64,000 bases of DNA from Isoetes taiwanensis. Its lineage: Eukaryota > Streptophyta > Lycopodiopsida > Isoetales > Isoetaceae. The notes under the pieces were generated by a model. The model did no database searches, was not told the origin of the DNA, and saw only the letters and a list, made by a program, of their open reading frames with translations. Positions 1-11,899 of this stretch are shown piece after piece. The translations under genes were made by a program, and so were the position numbers. The stretch spans positions 8,878,917-8,942,916 of the forward strand of contig JAJEKV010000041.1 of the NCBI GenBank assembly GCA_021234155.1, read 5' to 3'. Positions within the stretch are counted from its first letter, which is position 1; each line of letters starts with the position of its first letter.

Positions 1-699
1 CAAGAGGTGCGCATGGCCAATAGGGTCATGCGAGAGAGAGGAAAGGCATGGTGCGCGATGATGGGACATCGATCGGATGCTCTCTATGCCACGATGTGGG
101 GTTCGCACACCTGGCCATAGGGGGGTCATGGTGAAGGTCAAAGTGATCATGTGCGATGATGGGACCGTGAGACGTTCCCTAGCTTAAAACCCTTGGGGCA
201 TGATGCACTAGGGGTACTTTCGGCACCGCAACCGAAAACAAGGTAGCACTTGATCATGGGCGATGATGGGATCATCTTAAATGGTCCTTAAGCTCAAATC
301 CGGAAGGGCCATGATCGAAAGTGCAAGGTATGGTAAGGGGGTGGTCCCCTAAAACCACAAATTTATTAATTAAACTAACGTAATGTGCTCCATGTGCGTG
401 CAAGTGAGAAGGAGCTTCGAGGTGGGGGCGATTACGAGAAGATGGGGAACCATAATTTAGATTATGAACCCTAATAACTCTTATAATAATGTTTTGAATT
501 ATTGTAAGAAGTAACCTTGTTAAGGCTATATAATTTTGTATAAGTACAAATATAGCCTAAATTTTGACATTTAACTTTAATAGGAAGTTGATCGTTTAAA
601 TTAAACTTAAGTGTATGATCTTATGTTGTTTTGCGGGATAGATAGGCTCGTCACCTTAGCGCAATCTTTGAGGGGACAAAGATTGTCCTAAGGGGAGAA
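1..699 (+). mobile_element. 3' internal end of an LTR retrotransposon, with polypurine tract
   Basis: No open coding frame of useful length is seen. The stretch ends in the purine run AAGGGGAGAA (690-699) directly before the TGTGACG start of the LTR at 700. That is where a polypurine tract sits in an LTR retrotransposon, so I read this as the non-coding 3' internal region of an element whose body lies left of the window. The motif GCGATGATGGGA occurs three times (near 54, 152 and 257) about 100 bp apart, suggesting old diverged tandem units. Confidence 0.6.
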
Positions 700-2335
700 T
701 GTGACGTTCCAAGGGAATATACACCATAAATACATTATATTCTGGACTGCCACCATACAAGTCTACCCGGTAGCCTTGTATGCCTCGGATAAGTGGCAAG
801 GGGTGCACATCTAAGTTAATTGTTAACTTAGATAACCTTAGGATAAGGCCCATTTCCACATGGCCTTATCCTATTGGGCAACCGCCACCGCGGCCTTATT
901 TTTAGTGGTGCCACGCGGGCATCCCACGTGGACCCACACCTATATAAGCCCCAACCCTAGACCCTTTTTCCTGACCTAGCACTGAAGCTCTCATCCACGT
1001 GCCCAAACCCCGCTTCGAGCACCGTTAAATCATAGTCTAGCACAGGCAAAGCAGCCCCGGAAGGTGTGTATGATCGTGGGGAGCAAGCCTTTGAACCACG
1101 TCTAGGAGCATGGAGACGCCAGGGATGGGAGGAAGCGCTTCTGGAGGAGGTAGGTTGAGTAGGGTTCATGTTAGTCCATCTGGAAGTTAGCACTCCAGAG
1201 GGGTTAGTGATTCGTGTCTAGAGTAGAGCCACCCTAGATCCTTTGTTGAACATCTTGAACCCTAACCAAGGAACCCTAACTGTTAGTTAGCTATGTATGT
1301 TAGGTTAAGATGTTCATATGATATTGATATTGATCATGATGTGATGTATGTGATATTGGTTGATCATGTGCTCCTCTTGTATTGGGAAGGGGGGTAGAGA
1401 CCTAGAGCCATATGTAGTATGCTCCTAGTGTAGATCCCTTAGTTCCTATTAGTTGCGGCCTATGCATAGGAACCCACCGGGCTATGGAAGCTATGATGTG
1501 ACTCAGCACCACACAACGGAGCTAGAGGCAAGATGGAGGGTGGATCCCCCGCCGAAGTGGGGACTTGGGGGATCCCACGGTGGCTAGGCTTATGGTGGGT
1601 CACTTCGTGTGGGCCGAGCATGGGTTCGACACCTCACAGGGGCAATGGTGTCGCCACCGCCTCTCAAGAGTTGCAAGTGTCGGCTTGGCTCTTGTTTTGG
1701 GGGTTCGATGGAGTGCGAATGGAATCGTGTGTCGCCACGATTCTCTAGCCGCCCGTGGAGCCTCTAGACCCCGGGAAGGGGAGATGCAACCCTTCCTACC
1801 TCGTCGGACCAGGGAGATGCAACACAGGTAGTCCCGATGGGTGATGCCATGGGATTGCGTGATCCTGAAGGTTAGAGTCATGCCACGCCTTGATCTAGCC
1901 CATCCGCCAAAGTATGCACGGGAGGGCGAATGGAGTGGTCAACCCTAGCCATTGTCTTATGCCAGCCCCGCCATTGTTATGACTTCGGTCTGCTCTATCT
2001 TGAGGCCTATCTAGTCGATCGACTACCTTATGTGTCGAGTCACGGGTAGGAGCTCTCATGTTTTATGGCATATGATTATGTTCTTTGCCTCTATGGATGT
2101 CTTGGTTGAGCTACCCTCGAGGTAGCCTATTGTATTGTATTGCTAGTTCTGACGTGTTTATGCTTCCGGCGTGATAGGAGCCCATAGGGAAGGGCGAAGA
2201 CACCTTCGTGTCCTCTTCCCGCTTTACGGAGATTCCGAGTGCGGGATAGACGGAGGGGCTGTCTTCGGTTGTTGAGCCGACGGGGGATTTCTGCCGAGTG
2301 TACGGGCCGGCGTATGTTTAGCGAGGAGCGTCACA
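700..2335 (+). repeat. LTR, left copy
   Basis: The LTR begins TGTGACGTTCC and ends GCGTCACA, giving the usual TG..CA ends in a 1636-bp repeat. It is preceded by a polypurine tract and followed at 2337 by a primer-binding site TGGTATCGAGGCGATG, complementary to the initiator-Met tRNA 3' end apart from small changes. A TATA box lies at 941-948. Having a polypurine tract on one side and a primer-binding site on the other means this LTR sits between two internal regions. Confidence 0.8.
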
Positions 2336-2336
2336 A

Positions 2337-2352
2337 TGGTATCGAGGCGATG
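2337..2352 (+). other. Primer-binding site (initiator Met tRNA type), left copy
   Basis: TGGTATCGAGGCGATG lies one base after the LTR end. The mirror copy at 3293-3307 reads TGGTATCAGGCGATG on the minus strand. The TGGTATCA core is the standard plant iMet-tRNA priming site. Confidence 0.7.
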
Positions 2353-3308
2353 TTCTTGGTTGACCGAGGAACTAGCACCCGACCATAACCATGAAAGTAG
2401 TCTAACAGGCCTATAGGGTGTGAAATAAAAATTTCCACCATCGAACCCCGAAAATAAGGGAAAATTTTTTTCTCTTAGGTAGTGGGTCCGGAGTAAGGTT
2501 AAGTGTTAGACGAAGGAATGAGTGAGTCCAATTCATCTTCTAGTAAAATTGGAGTGAAAAGTATGCATCTGCACCAAATTTCACCTAAAATGGGTCGAAG
2601 AATCATGCCAATCGGAGACCCGAGTGAAAAATGGCGCAAATCCATAATTAGCACTTCAAACCATTAGAAAATTCGAAAAATGTAAGGTATAATACGAATT
2701 AATACAGGGTTAATACATACATTAATAATTAAATAATTACTAAATATGGTGTAATTAATAAGGGAGGCTAATAAATAGGGGTAATTATGGTGGGAGAATA
2801 TTCCTAGGGACCCTCTTTTTTTAAATAGGGTATCCCTAGGGTCCCTAGGAATATTCTCCCACCATAATTACCCCTATTTATTAGCCTCCCTTATTAATTA
2901 CACCATATTTAGTAATTATTTAATTATTAATGTATGTATTAACCCTGTATTAATTCGTATTATACCTTACATTTTTTGAATTTTCTAATGGTTTGAAGTG
3001 CTAATTATGGATTTGCGCCATTTTTTCACTGCCCGACATTGGCGGATTCTTCACCCATTTTAGGTGAAATTTTGGTGCAGATGCATACTTTTCACCCAAT
3101 TTTACTAGAAGATGAATTGACTCACTCATTCCTTCGTCTAACACTTAACCTTACTCCGACCCACTACCTAAGAGAAAAATTTTTTCCCTTATTTTCTGGG
3201 TTCGATGTTGGAAATTTTTATTTCACACCCTATAGGCCTGTTAGACTACTTTCATGGTTATGGTCGCTGCTAGTTCCCCGGTCAACCAAGAACATCGCCT
3301 GATACCAT

Positions 3309-4930
3309 TGTGACGCCCCGCTAAACATACATACGCCGTACTGCACTCTCGCAGAAATCCCCCGCCCCGCCAACAACCGCACAAAGCCCTCCGCCTATCC
3401 CGCACTGAATTCCGTAGTGGGAAGGGGACACGGCGGTGTCTTGTGCCTTCCCCTATGGGCTCCTATCACAAATGAAGCATAAACACGCCGTAATTAGCAA
3501 TACAATACAATAGGCTACCTCGAGGGTAGCTCAACCGCACATCCATAGAGGCAAAGAACATAATCATATGCCATAAAACATGAGAGCTCCTACCCGTGAC
3601 TCTGACACATAGGGTAGTCGACTGACTAGATAGGCCTCAAGATAGAGCAGCATCGAAGTCATAACAATGGCGGGCCGGCATAAGACAATGGCTAGGGTTG
3701 ACCACTCCATCCCCTCCCCCTCCCATACTTTGCGCATGGGCTAGACAAGCCGGGCATGACTCTAACCTTCCTGATACGCAATCCCATGGCATCACCCATC
3801 GACTACCCAAAGTTGCATCTCCCCGTCCCACGAGGTAGGAAGGGTTGCATCTCCCCTTCCCGGGGTCTAGAGGCTCCACCAGGGCGCTAGAGAATCGTGG
3901 GCGACACACTATTCATACTGACCAACCCCCCAAAACAAGAGCCAAGCTGACACTTGCAACTCTTGAGAGGCAGGGCGACACCATTGCCCCAGGAGGTGTC
4001 GAACCCATGCTCGGCCCACACGAAGTGACCGACCATAAGCCTAGCCCACTGTGGGATCCCCCGGTCCCCACTGGGCAGGATCCACCCTCCATCTTGCCTC
4101 TAGCCCCGCTTGTGTGGTGCCGAGTCACATCATAGCTTCCATAGCCCTAAGGGTTCCTATGCACAGCCGCAACTAATAGGAACTAAGGGATCTACACTAG
4201 GAGCATACTACATATGGCTCTAGGTCTCTACCCCCCTTCCCAATACAAGAGGAGCACATGATCAACCAATATCACATACATCACATCATGATCAATATCA
4301 ATATCATATGAACATCTTAACCTAACATACATAGCTAACTAACAGCTTAGGGTTCCTTTGGTTAGGGTTCAAGATGTTCAACAAAGGATCTAGGGTGGCT
4401 CTACTCTAGACACGAATCACTAATCCCTCCGAGTGCTAACTTCCGTGATGGACTAACATGAACCCTACTCAACCTACCTCCTCCGTAAGCGCTTCCTCCC
4501 ATCCCCTCGGGCGCTCCATGCTCCTAGACGGGGTTCAAAGGCTTGCTCCCCACGATCATACACACCTTCCGTGGGCCGCCGCCCGTGCTAGACTATGATG
4601 AACGGTGCTCAAAATGGGGTTTCGGCACGGGATGAGAGCTCGTGTGCTAGGTCGAAAAAAGGGTCTAGGGTTAGGGTTAGGGCTTATATAGGTGTGGGTC
4701 CACGTGGGATGCCACGTGGCACCACTAAAATAAGGCCGTGTGGCGGTTGCCCAATAGGATAAGGCCATGTGGAAATGGGCCTTATCCTAAGGTTATCTAA
4801 GTTAACAATTAACTTAGATGTGCATCCCTTGCCACTTATCCGAGGCATACAAGGCTACCTGGGTAGACTTGTATGGTGACGAGTCCAGGAATATACGTAT
4901 TTATGGCGTATATTCCCTTGGAACGTCACA
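3309..4930 (-). repeat. LTR, right (inverted) copy
   Basis: This is the reverse complement of the left LTR, running from CGTCACA at its outer end (4930) to TGTGACGC at 3309, 1622 bp. Its TATA box is at 4683-4690 on the minus strand. No 5-bp duplication matches the bases outside 700 and 4930; the expected partner of ATTGC (4931-4935) should lie at the far left end of the full element, outside the window. Confidence 0.8.
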
Positions 4931-4967
4931 ATTGCACATAACCCTTCGAATTAAGATGCGTTGTGGG

Positions 4968-5322
4968 CAGTGTTGTTACGTACTTACCGTACCTGTACGG
5001 TACTGTAAGTATTTTACGTATCATATCTCGTAACGTACCTCTGAGTTTTTAACGTATCAAAAAAAAACCAGTACGTTAAAAAGTGTTGTTACCGTACCTA
5101 TAAAATACGTACCGTACCTATAAAATACTTGTAAAATACTTACAGTACCTATAAAATATCTATAAAAGACGTACCGTACCTTTAAAATACTTACCGTACT
5201 TTTGTTGAAAACTCCAAAAATTTGAAGCAAAAACATTTCATATTTCATTCCGTACGTACCGTACCTCTGGTACGGTATGCTAAGTACTTGAAAGGTACCG
5301 TACCCGTACGGAAACAACACTG
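4968..5322. mobile_element. hAT-type MITE with 8-bp target duplication
   Basis: A 355-bp non-coding element starting CAGTGTTGTTACGTAC and ending in the inverted version GTACGGAAACAACACTG. It is flanked on both sides by the identical octamer GTTGTGGG (4960-4967 and 5323-5330). An 8-bp duplication with a CAGTG terminus is characteristic of the hAT superfamily. The interior is built of many short GTACCGTACC / TATAAAATAC units. It sits inside the decayed Helitron protein frame on the minus strand and so inserted after the Helitron. Confidence 0.88.
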
Positions 5323-6899
5323 GTTGTGGGGTTGATGTCTTTTGGATATTTGTAACAACATGGATTGCCATTTGGGGAGGATCTTTCTGAGTGTCTATGT
5401 ATCATGAATTTTTGGACCTGCCCTCGAAGGACTGGATCTGTAGGCAATTCAGCAGAGATGATGTCATCGATACATTCGATTGCTATGTCGGGTTCAGTAC
5501 ACAAGATGAGGTGGGCATGAGGCAATTCATGTTTTTGAAACTTTATGACAGTTACCACATACGATGTGCACTGGAAGAAATTATGAAGGAGCTCCTTCAA
5601 CCGTTGTAATCTTCCATGAAAGCATCGAACAACAATCATATGAACATCAGATGCATTTTGTCCAGGTCTGAATCTAACTCGTATTTCAGGCCAGTCCATA
5701 TTTGTAGTCATAGTGATGAATAACGTTGGATGACCTTTTGATCTAGACAGTGCCAATGCATCTGCGACTTGCACATAGCACTACCTTTGACATTTCAAAA
5801 ATGAGAAGGGCAATATAATGTCGTTTCGATCATCATTCTCACGTTCTGAATAATCCTCATCATATTGCACTCTTCGATTGCGAAATGTCAGCGCCCTAAA
5901 ATAATTCAATCGAGCATCTTCAACTCTTGAATACATGTCAACCAGGTATTCTCCGCATAAACGACCTAATTGGAGAAACCGTTCTTCATGCAACAATCTA
6001 GTCTTGTACCATTGTAATTATGTAAGACCATATTCATTTCTAAGTCCCCAACCCAAAGTGCCATATGGGAATAAGAGAGGGTATTGTAATGGTTCATACA
6101 TAGGATCAAGAATGTTTATAAACATTGGCTCACCTTCATTTTGTACCCAAAATCCTGCAACCTGTGGCGCAATCTAAGCTGTGTTGTTAACATCTATGAT
6201 GGCTGCAATTTCATTGCTTGCAACTGCTCCTTCAATTGTTATATATGCCGATGGCATTCAGAGGTTTTGAATAAATAGGTTTATTTGATCGAGGATTAAG
6301 CTAATAATTGCCACCCACTGAAATGGCACATTTTGGTTTCGTGCCTGTGTGTATTGTTATGATTCGTCATAGATATACCAATGCATAGAATGTCATGATT
6401 CCGCAATGGTAAGTTCGACCAGTAATAGTCACCGACGAAGGAAAATCTAAATTTACAAATCCACCGCTCACTCCAAGCACAGTAAAGCAGAATAGTTTGT
6501 TCACTTTTCTCGATAGCTCGGCAAATTTTGACATGTTGTAAAGATTTTGTAGCATCATAGGCAGGGCAGTAAAGGTGATAGTAACCATCTCCCTCTATTA
6601 CAACAAAATCCATCACGCGCAACATTAAGCAATGGGATCTGACAGTATGTACATTGTTTATTCCATGTACACATTACATAACTTCGATGAATTGCCAATG
6701 AATTGCCAAATTCATTTGTTGTGCTTGAGCTTGCCAATGGACTGAAGCATATAACATTATTTCTGATACACTGTTCCCTTCCTGTATACGTGTTTGGCTA
6801 GATGGTGCAACATGATTTGCATATCCAAATGCCAAATATCTGTCTACTATAGGTCTGGAGTGTGATCGTCCAGAACGTTCTCTCGCCCTTTCTCGCATT

Positions 6900-7215
6900 C
6901 TAAATTTATCTCGTTCAGGAAGCTCTGCATAGCATTCTGCTCGTCTTTCCAGTATACTATATATATCCTCTTCAGATAAATTTACATAGCGTTCTACTTC
7001 TCTTTCCCGTACTTTTGCTCTATTTTCTTCATACAAATTTGCATAGTGTTATATATTTCTTTGTCGTATTCTGTCTCTATCTACCTCGGGCAAGTTTGCA
7101 TACCGTTCTACTTCTCTTCGTCGTATTTTATCTCTATCCTCGTTGGACAACTTTGCATATCGTTCTGCTGCTTTCAGTCTCAATCTGTCTCTATCCTCAT
7201 CAGGCAAGTTTGCAT
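6900..7215 (-). repeat. 57-bp coding repeats (19-residue, Arg/Glu-rich) in the Helitron protein
   Basis: TTTGCAT recurs at 7038, 7095, 7152 and 7209, exactly 57 bp apart. On the minus strand each unit encodes a 19-residue module such as KLSNEDRDKIRRREVERYA; degenerate units continue left to about 6890. They are charged and likely helical. The same module occurs at 11745-11870 (RERYAKVSEEDRERIRYRR), supporting one protein split by a later insertion. Confidence 0.8.
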
Positions 7216-7219
7216 AATG

Positions 7220-7341
<122 letters not shown>

Positions 7342-7698
7342 GGTTGGCCTCATGCTTGCCAAAATACTCGTCTCTCGTCCTATACGACTCCTCTCAAAAT
7401 TGTGCGTATTTTTCTGGGAGGAGAGGAGAGAAGGCTGTCTCTCGAGGTCTAACAACGTCCGTTAGACCTCAGTTTTTGGTTTCCCACTGGAGAACTACTC
7501 CATCGAATCATTCCGGTAGGTCAAGTTTTTGTAAGATAATTCCCCTCCAATTTTGAATCGGCTTCCAAAATATGGGATATTTCTTCCCCTGTTCCTGCTA
7601 GTAGGTAAGCTTTGTGGGATATTTCGTTTGCTGTGTTCTTTGCATAGGGTTCCATTTGCCGGCCGTTCTATCATGGATCCAGTGATTCTCTGATTGCC

Positions 7699-8601
7699 AT
7701 GCTGTTGCGTGCTCTTACAATCGAATTCGCATTCCAAAGGTTCTGTTTGCAGCTTCTTGAGTTAAACGAACTTGAAGACCCAATGAATCTATTCGATGAC
7801 GATGACTTGCAAGAAAATGACAGTCTGTTCTTCTGTGCTGCCTCATCTTTGATGTCAGCTGGATCATGCCGGATTAGAAGGCCACCTAGAAGATTTGGGA
7901 TTGCTCCAAGACAAATAACAAAGTGGGATAATATAGATAATCACGCATGGAATTGTATAGCTTCTTTTGAAGATGATATGTGGCATCAATTTTACAGAAT
8001 GAAGAGGGCCAGCTTTGAGAGACTAGTCGGGCTTGTTGTCCCCTATTTGATTAGGCCATGGGTTAAGGTTAGGCCCCCTGTTGATCCCAGGAAAGCTGTA
8101 GCCATGGTTCTTTACTTTCTAGCACACGGTGACATGCCTTTGCATGGGTCAGAAATTCTATGTTGGAAAAGCTACAGTGCAGAAATATACTAAAAAAATT
8201 ACACTAGTGTAATTCTGCTTGGTGATTCTGCCTATGCTGCCAGACCCTTCCTCTTGAAAGTTTTTCCACAGAATCATGGACCTTATGGCAAGTTCAATAA
8301 AAGGATTTGCAGGGGTAGAGTATATGTGGAAAATGGGTTCGGGATTGTGAAAGAGAAATTCAGAATTCTCAAACATCTGCCTATGCATGTTGGCAAGGCA
8401 TCCAAGATTATACATGCTGCTTGTGTGCTTTGGAACTTCTGTATTATGGAGGACATGGGATGGGACATGCTGCCTCTCGAAGAAGAGCCTGATCCAGTTT
8501 ATTACTATGAGACTGAAGCTATGAACAGAAGTCTAACGAAACAAGGAGATCAGATGAGGCATGTGCTGTTTGAGAACTTGGATGGGCATGTGCTGTTGTA
8601 A
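7699..8601 (+). pseudogene. PIF/Harbinger transposase, internally deleted
   Basis: The first ORF (7699-8193) carries the N-terminal region with WHQFYRMKRASFERLVGLV, typical of this family. Near 8150 a frameshift moves the conserved VGKATVQKYTKKIT stretch to another frame. After that the segment that should contain the first catalytic Asp (the DGTH region) is missing. Coding similarity resumes at about 8212 with LLGDSAYAARPFLL (second Asp) and CRGRVYVENGFGIVKEKFRI (catalytic Glu), ending at the stop at 8601. With one acidic residue gone, the protein cannot be an active DDE nuclease. It converges with the Myb-like ORF. Confidence 0.85.
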
Positions 8602-9195
8602 TATTTGATGATTGTGTCAGCAAACTTCTTTCATAATTTGTTCTTTCTTTCTTGTTATCGAATATTATTGATTTCATCTTATCTGGACATGTATTAAGTC
8701 ATCAATACAAACTCCACGATTCTGGTAGAATAACTGAATGTTGAAATAGAGATTTTATTCAAAGTAAAACTGCAGTACAAAAGAAATTGGCCATATCTAT
8801 TGGCCTGTCTTTTAAAGCTTAAAATATGAGAGTTAAAACCAGCTAACAGTTAAAACCCGATACGTAGTCCTCGGCACTCTATGCTCTGCAGTAACAGTCA
8901 CAATCAGAAAGTGAAGAGAAAAGATAGATAAAATGTCAAGTAAACAAAAATCCAATGCTACAGCCAGAGACAGCAAAGTGACAGGTTTTAAGAAAATAAA
9001 AACATATTGTATTTCTTGTATGCATCGAAGGCTGTTACATCATTTAGAAAACATTTTTTTTTTTTTTTATATAAGCTGAAGGGGTCGACAGGAGATTGTT
9101 CATAGCAAAATTTTTTTTGCTTTACAAAAAAACATTACAGAAATAAAAATAATACAAAAAAAAAAACTTGGCGAGGCAAGGAGATCTTCTATTCT
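8602..9195. other. Non-coding spacer of the Harbinger element
   Basis: AT-rich DNA between the transposase stop and the 198-codon ORF. It contains A/T homopolymers around 9053-9070 and 9109-9170. No gene, RNA or clear repeat is seen; it would hold the 3' ends of both converging units. Confidence 0.5.
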
Positions 9196-9792
9196 TCATG
9201 CACAAAGCTCACACTGCTGGGTGACTGTCTTCACTTCATGCAAAGCCCACTTCCCTGCATGCTGGATGTACACGCACTCCACATGGGCTTTTTGTTTCAA
9301 AGGGGCTGCTTCTGCCCAAGACAACACCTCGGCTTCGATTGTCACTCCCATGTCCAGAAAATTCATCACTGCCCACTGTGATAGAGAGCAGTGGATGACC
9401 TTGTGAGAAATAACTTCTACTTCCTCAACTTCGGCTACGATTGTTGGTGAAGAATCTTGAACCTCATCTACTTGAGGAGGAGGAGGAGGAGGAGGAGGAG
9501 GAGGGGCCGAAAAAGATTCTTGAACTTGCTCTGCAAGGGGGGAACGAGGAGGAGAAGGGGCCGAAAAAATTGAGGCTGAAGACTCCTCTTCAACTTCTTC
9601 CACAGAAGTTTCTGGCCATGAATCATGGTCGGAGTAGTAGTTCTCTGAATCTGAAGTCTCGTGGGAGACTTCAGATGAATCCATGGGGGAAGAATACTCC
9701 TCTCTGGAGTATTCTTCCGAAGAAGAAGAGGAAGATGATGAGGTCGGAGGGCTCAAAGATGAACGGGGACGCTTGGGGGCCATTGCGTTCAC
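9196..9792 (-). CDS. Intact 198-codon acidic/poly-Pro ORF within the Harbinger element, function unknown
   Basis: Unlike its neighbours this frame has no internal stop. The N-terminal third is basic then Ser/Glu-rich (MAPKRPRSSLSPPTSSSS, then acidic clusters). The middle has a run of ten prolines at about residues 97-106. The last 70 residues are less biased and look folded (SQWAVMNFLDMGVTIEAEVL, then HVECVYIQHAGKWALHEV), with three Cys. An alternative start is Met4. It lies downstream of and on the same strand as the Myb-like ORF, so it may be an extra Harbinger protein, the remnant C-terminal domain of one, or a captured host fragment. Low complexity favours long chance ORFs, but the C-terminal part is not low complexity. 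Confidence 0.5.
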   Translation of the reverse strand: MNAMAPKRPRSSLSPPTSSSSSSSSEEYSREEYSSPMDSSEVSHETSDSENYYSDHDSWPETSVEEVEEESSASIFSAPSPPRSPLAEQVQESFSAPPPPPPPPPPQVDEVQDSSPTIVAEVEEVEVISHKVIHCSLSQWAVMNFLDMGVTIEAEVLSWAEAAPLKQKAHVECVYIQHAGKWALHEVKTVTQQCELCA

Positions 9793-9985
9793 GCTTGAGG
9801 GTGGAGGGGACGTTTAAATGTGCCAAATTGATAAGACTGCTATTTAATGCTTTATGTTACGATATCTACATGCCTAGATTGAAGTACCAATCATTGAATA
9901 ATAAGACAGTTAACCAATTTGAGACAGTTCTAAAAGAAACAAAAAGAAAAGTATAACAGAATGTATGAAAGTGAACATCATACCT

Positions 9986-11157
9986 TTATTCTTTGTTTTT
10001 GGCTGCCAATTTGGCAATTTTGAGAAGTGTGTCCTTTGTCATCTGACACATGCTCTGGGTCATTGCTGCCATAGATTCAGCAATCTTCAAAGAATTTGCA
10101 GAACGAATTGTCTCCAATTCCCTAACCAATTCCATTTTCTTTGCAGGTTCTTCCTTCATGAAATCCAGTTTCTTCACTTCTGTTTCTCCAAAAGTGCTTG
10201 CGAGATTCCAACAGCAATATCTTCATCAATCTGCAATCTGGACTTTTTTCTGCCAGTTGGTTTTCTACAAACTCCAGGTTGATTGCATGCTGCAGATCTA
10301 GGGGAGGAGGAATCTGTGTTGTTTCCTGTGGGAGTTCGATTTTTTGGCATTTCATGCACTCTTGGGCTACCTGAATTGTCAATGTTAACATTGACATTGG
10401 GAATGTCTTCAGTACTCTCAAAGGGGTCATCAAAAGCAGCATCAGATCCAACTGTCTCAAAGAAACTGTCAGAAAAGTGAGTGTGCAAATCTGCTGCCTC
10501 AAAAGCTTCATTGCCAAATTCCTCATCATCACCAGCCCCTGGAATGGGGTTATCAGAAGTCACTCCATATTTGAGTTCTTCCATTCTGTCATACCATTGC
10601 CAGCTTGAAGGCTCTGAACCCGTTTAACTGGAAGCCTCCTTCTCATCCTTGAATTATGCATGTAGCTTATCCCATTTGTTCTTCAATTGCCTAACTTCCA
10701 CTAATCCATCAACAATTGGCTGCAATTTCACAAGAATTTCTCTCCACTGTGAATTAGAAAGATTCAGACTGCCATTGGTAACCAGTTTCATTTCATTTAA
10801 AAGATTCAGGAAGGTGGAAACACCCTGATCTGTCCATTAGACTGGAGCCTTCCTATTCTTTGTGTCTATTTGCTTGGGATTTTCTTTTTCTTGAATAACA
10901 AGAGCCATTGAATTATCGGGCTGAGAAGAATCACTCAAAGTACTGGGAAGAGCTTGGATTTCACTGAGAGCTCGCTTGCATCTCCTTTCCTTTGGTGGAG
11001 GAGCTGTTACAATAGGCTCAGAATTTGTCTCCAAGCTCACGTTAATTGAAATCTGCCCTGTCATCTTTCGTGTCTTCCTTGGAGCCATTTTCTCAATGCG
11101 AGGAGGCACAAAGGGTTTGCTGCTTGATGGCAGAGCAGATCTGGTTGCCTTAGACAT
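9986..11157 (-). pseudogene. Myb/SANT-like Harbinger ORF1, broken
   Basis: Starts at Met 11157 with a basic N-terminus (MSKATRSALPSSSKPF). After an in-frame TAA near 10837 the frame continues with WTDQGVSTFLNLLNEMKL and then VRQLKNKWDKLHA, the tryptophan-spaced pattern of the Myb_DNA-bind_3 domain found in PIF/Harbinger ORF1 proteins. Two more in-frame stops (near 10655 and 10625) and a +1 shift near 10174 follow; the shift leads into a helical C-terminus (KKMELVRELETIRSANSLK). In intact elements this protein helps the transposase bind the ends and enter the nucleus. Here it is dead unless the first stop lies in an intron. Confidence 0.75.
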
Positions 11158-11159
11158 TT

Positions 11160-11590
11160 GAGTCTATAGAAATCAAGCTAATCAACCAAGAAACAATACC
11201 TGCCGCGCTAGAATTTGAAAACAGAACAATGTAAGATCGAATTCAAATGAATTAACAAGGATTGAAAGGGCTGAGAAATACCTCTAGGCCGGAAATCAAT
11301 AGCGTGGATGGAAGAATTAGGGGGAATTCAAGGAATTGCGCGGTGTTGAAGACCAAGAAACAGGGGAAAATGGTGCCCCAGAATTTCAATGAGGGAAAGT
11401 TTTCAGTCATGAAATTCAGGCGACATAATTTTAGGGGGTTGTTAAGTTAGTGGCTAATGGAAGCCCCTAACTTGGTGATTAAGGCGAATCATCTCAAAGT
11501 GAAATTTTCCCACTCTCACCCATCTCTCATTATCTCTCACCTCTACCATATTCTCTAGTGGGGCTCTCTCACCTTCTCTAAGTGAGTGGG
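11160..11590. other. Non-coding edge of the Harbinger element
   Basis: Promoter side of the Myb-like ORF. From about 11505 the DNA becomes CT-rich (CTCTCACC, CATCTCTC), blending into the microsatellite. A terminal inverted repeat was looked for here against 7340-7420 and not found. Confidence 0.4.
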
Positions 11591-11593
11591 CAG

Positions 11594-11890
<297 letters not shown>

Positions 11891-11899
11891 GTGTTTTTT

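Larger units (their letters stand above)
700..4930. repeat. Giant palindrome: two head-to-head LTR + leader copies
   Basis: The left arm 700-2814 and the right arm 2838-4930 are reverse complements along their whole length, with scattered substitutions and small indels; the loop 2815-2837 is 23 bp. Each arm is a full LTR plus the adjacent primer-binding site and about 0.5 kb of leader, so two 5' ends of one retrotransposon face each other. Both LTRs carry a TATATAAG box (941-948, and complement at 4683-4690), so both promoters point inwards. Template switching or self-integration during reverse transcription is the likely origin; this is inference. The flank right of 4930 is Helitron coding sequence, while the flank left of 700 is retrotransposon. 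ORFs inside the arms are not conserved between them and are treated as spurious. Confidence 0.92.

Noticed and set aside
1533-1881. Overlapping ORFs in the LTR
   Set aside because: Frames are not kept in the mirror copy at 3637-4135 and lie inside LTRs.
4660-4682. TTAGGG-like telomeric repeat
   Set aside because: Only two full units within the inverted LTR; the mirror copy has CCCTAG variants. It is not a telomere tract.
9441-9956. 171-codon plus-strand ORF opposite the acidic ORF
   Set aside because: Glu-rich product is the antisense of the poly-Pro stretch; no domain.
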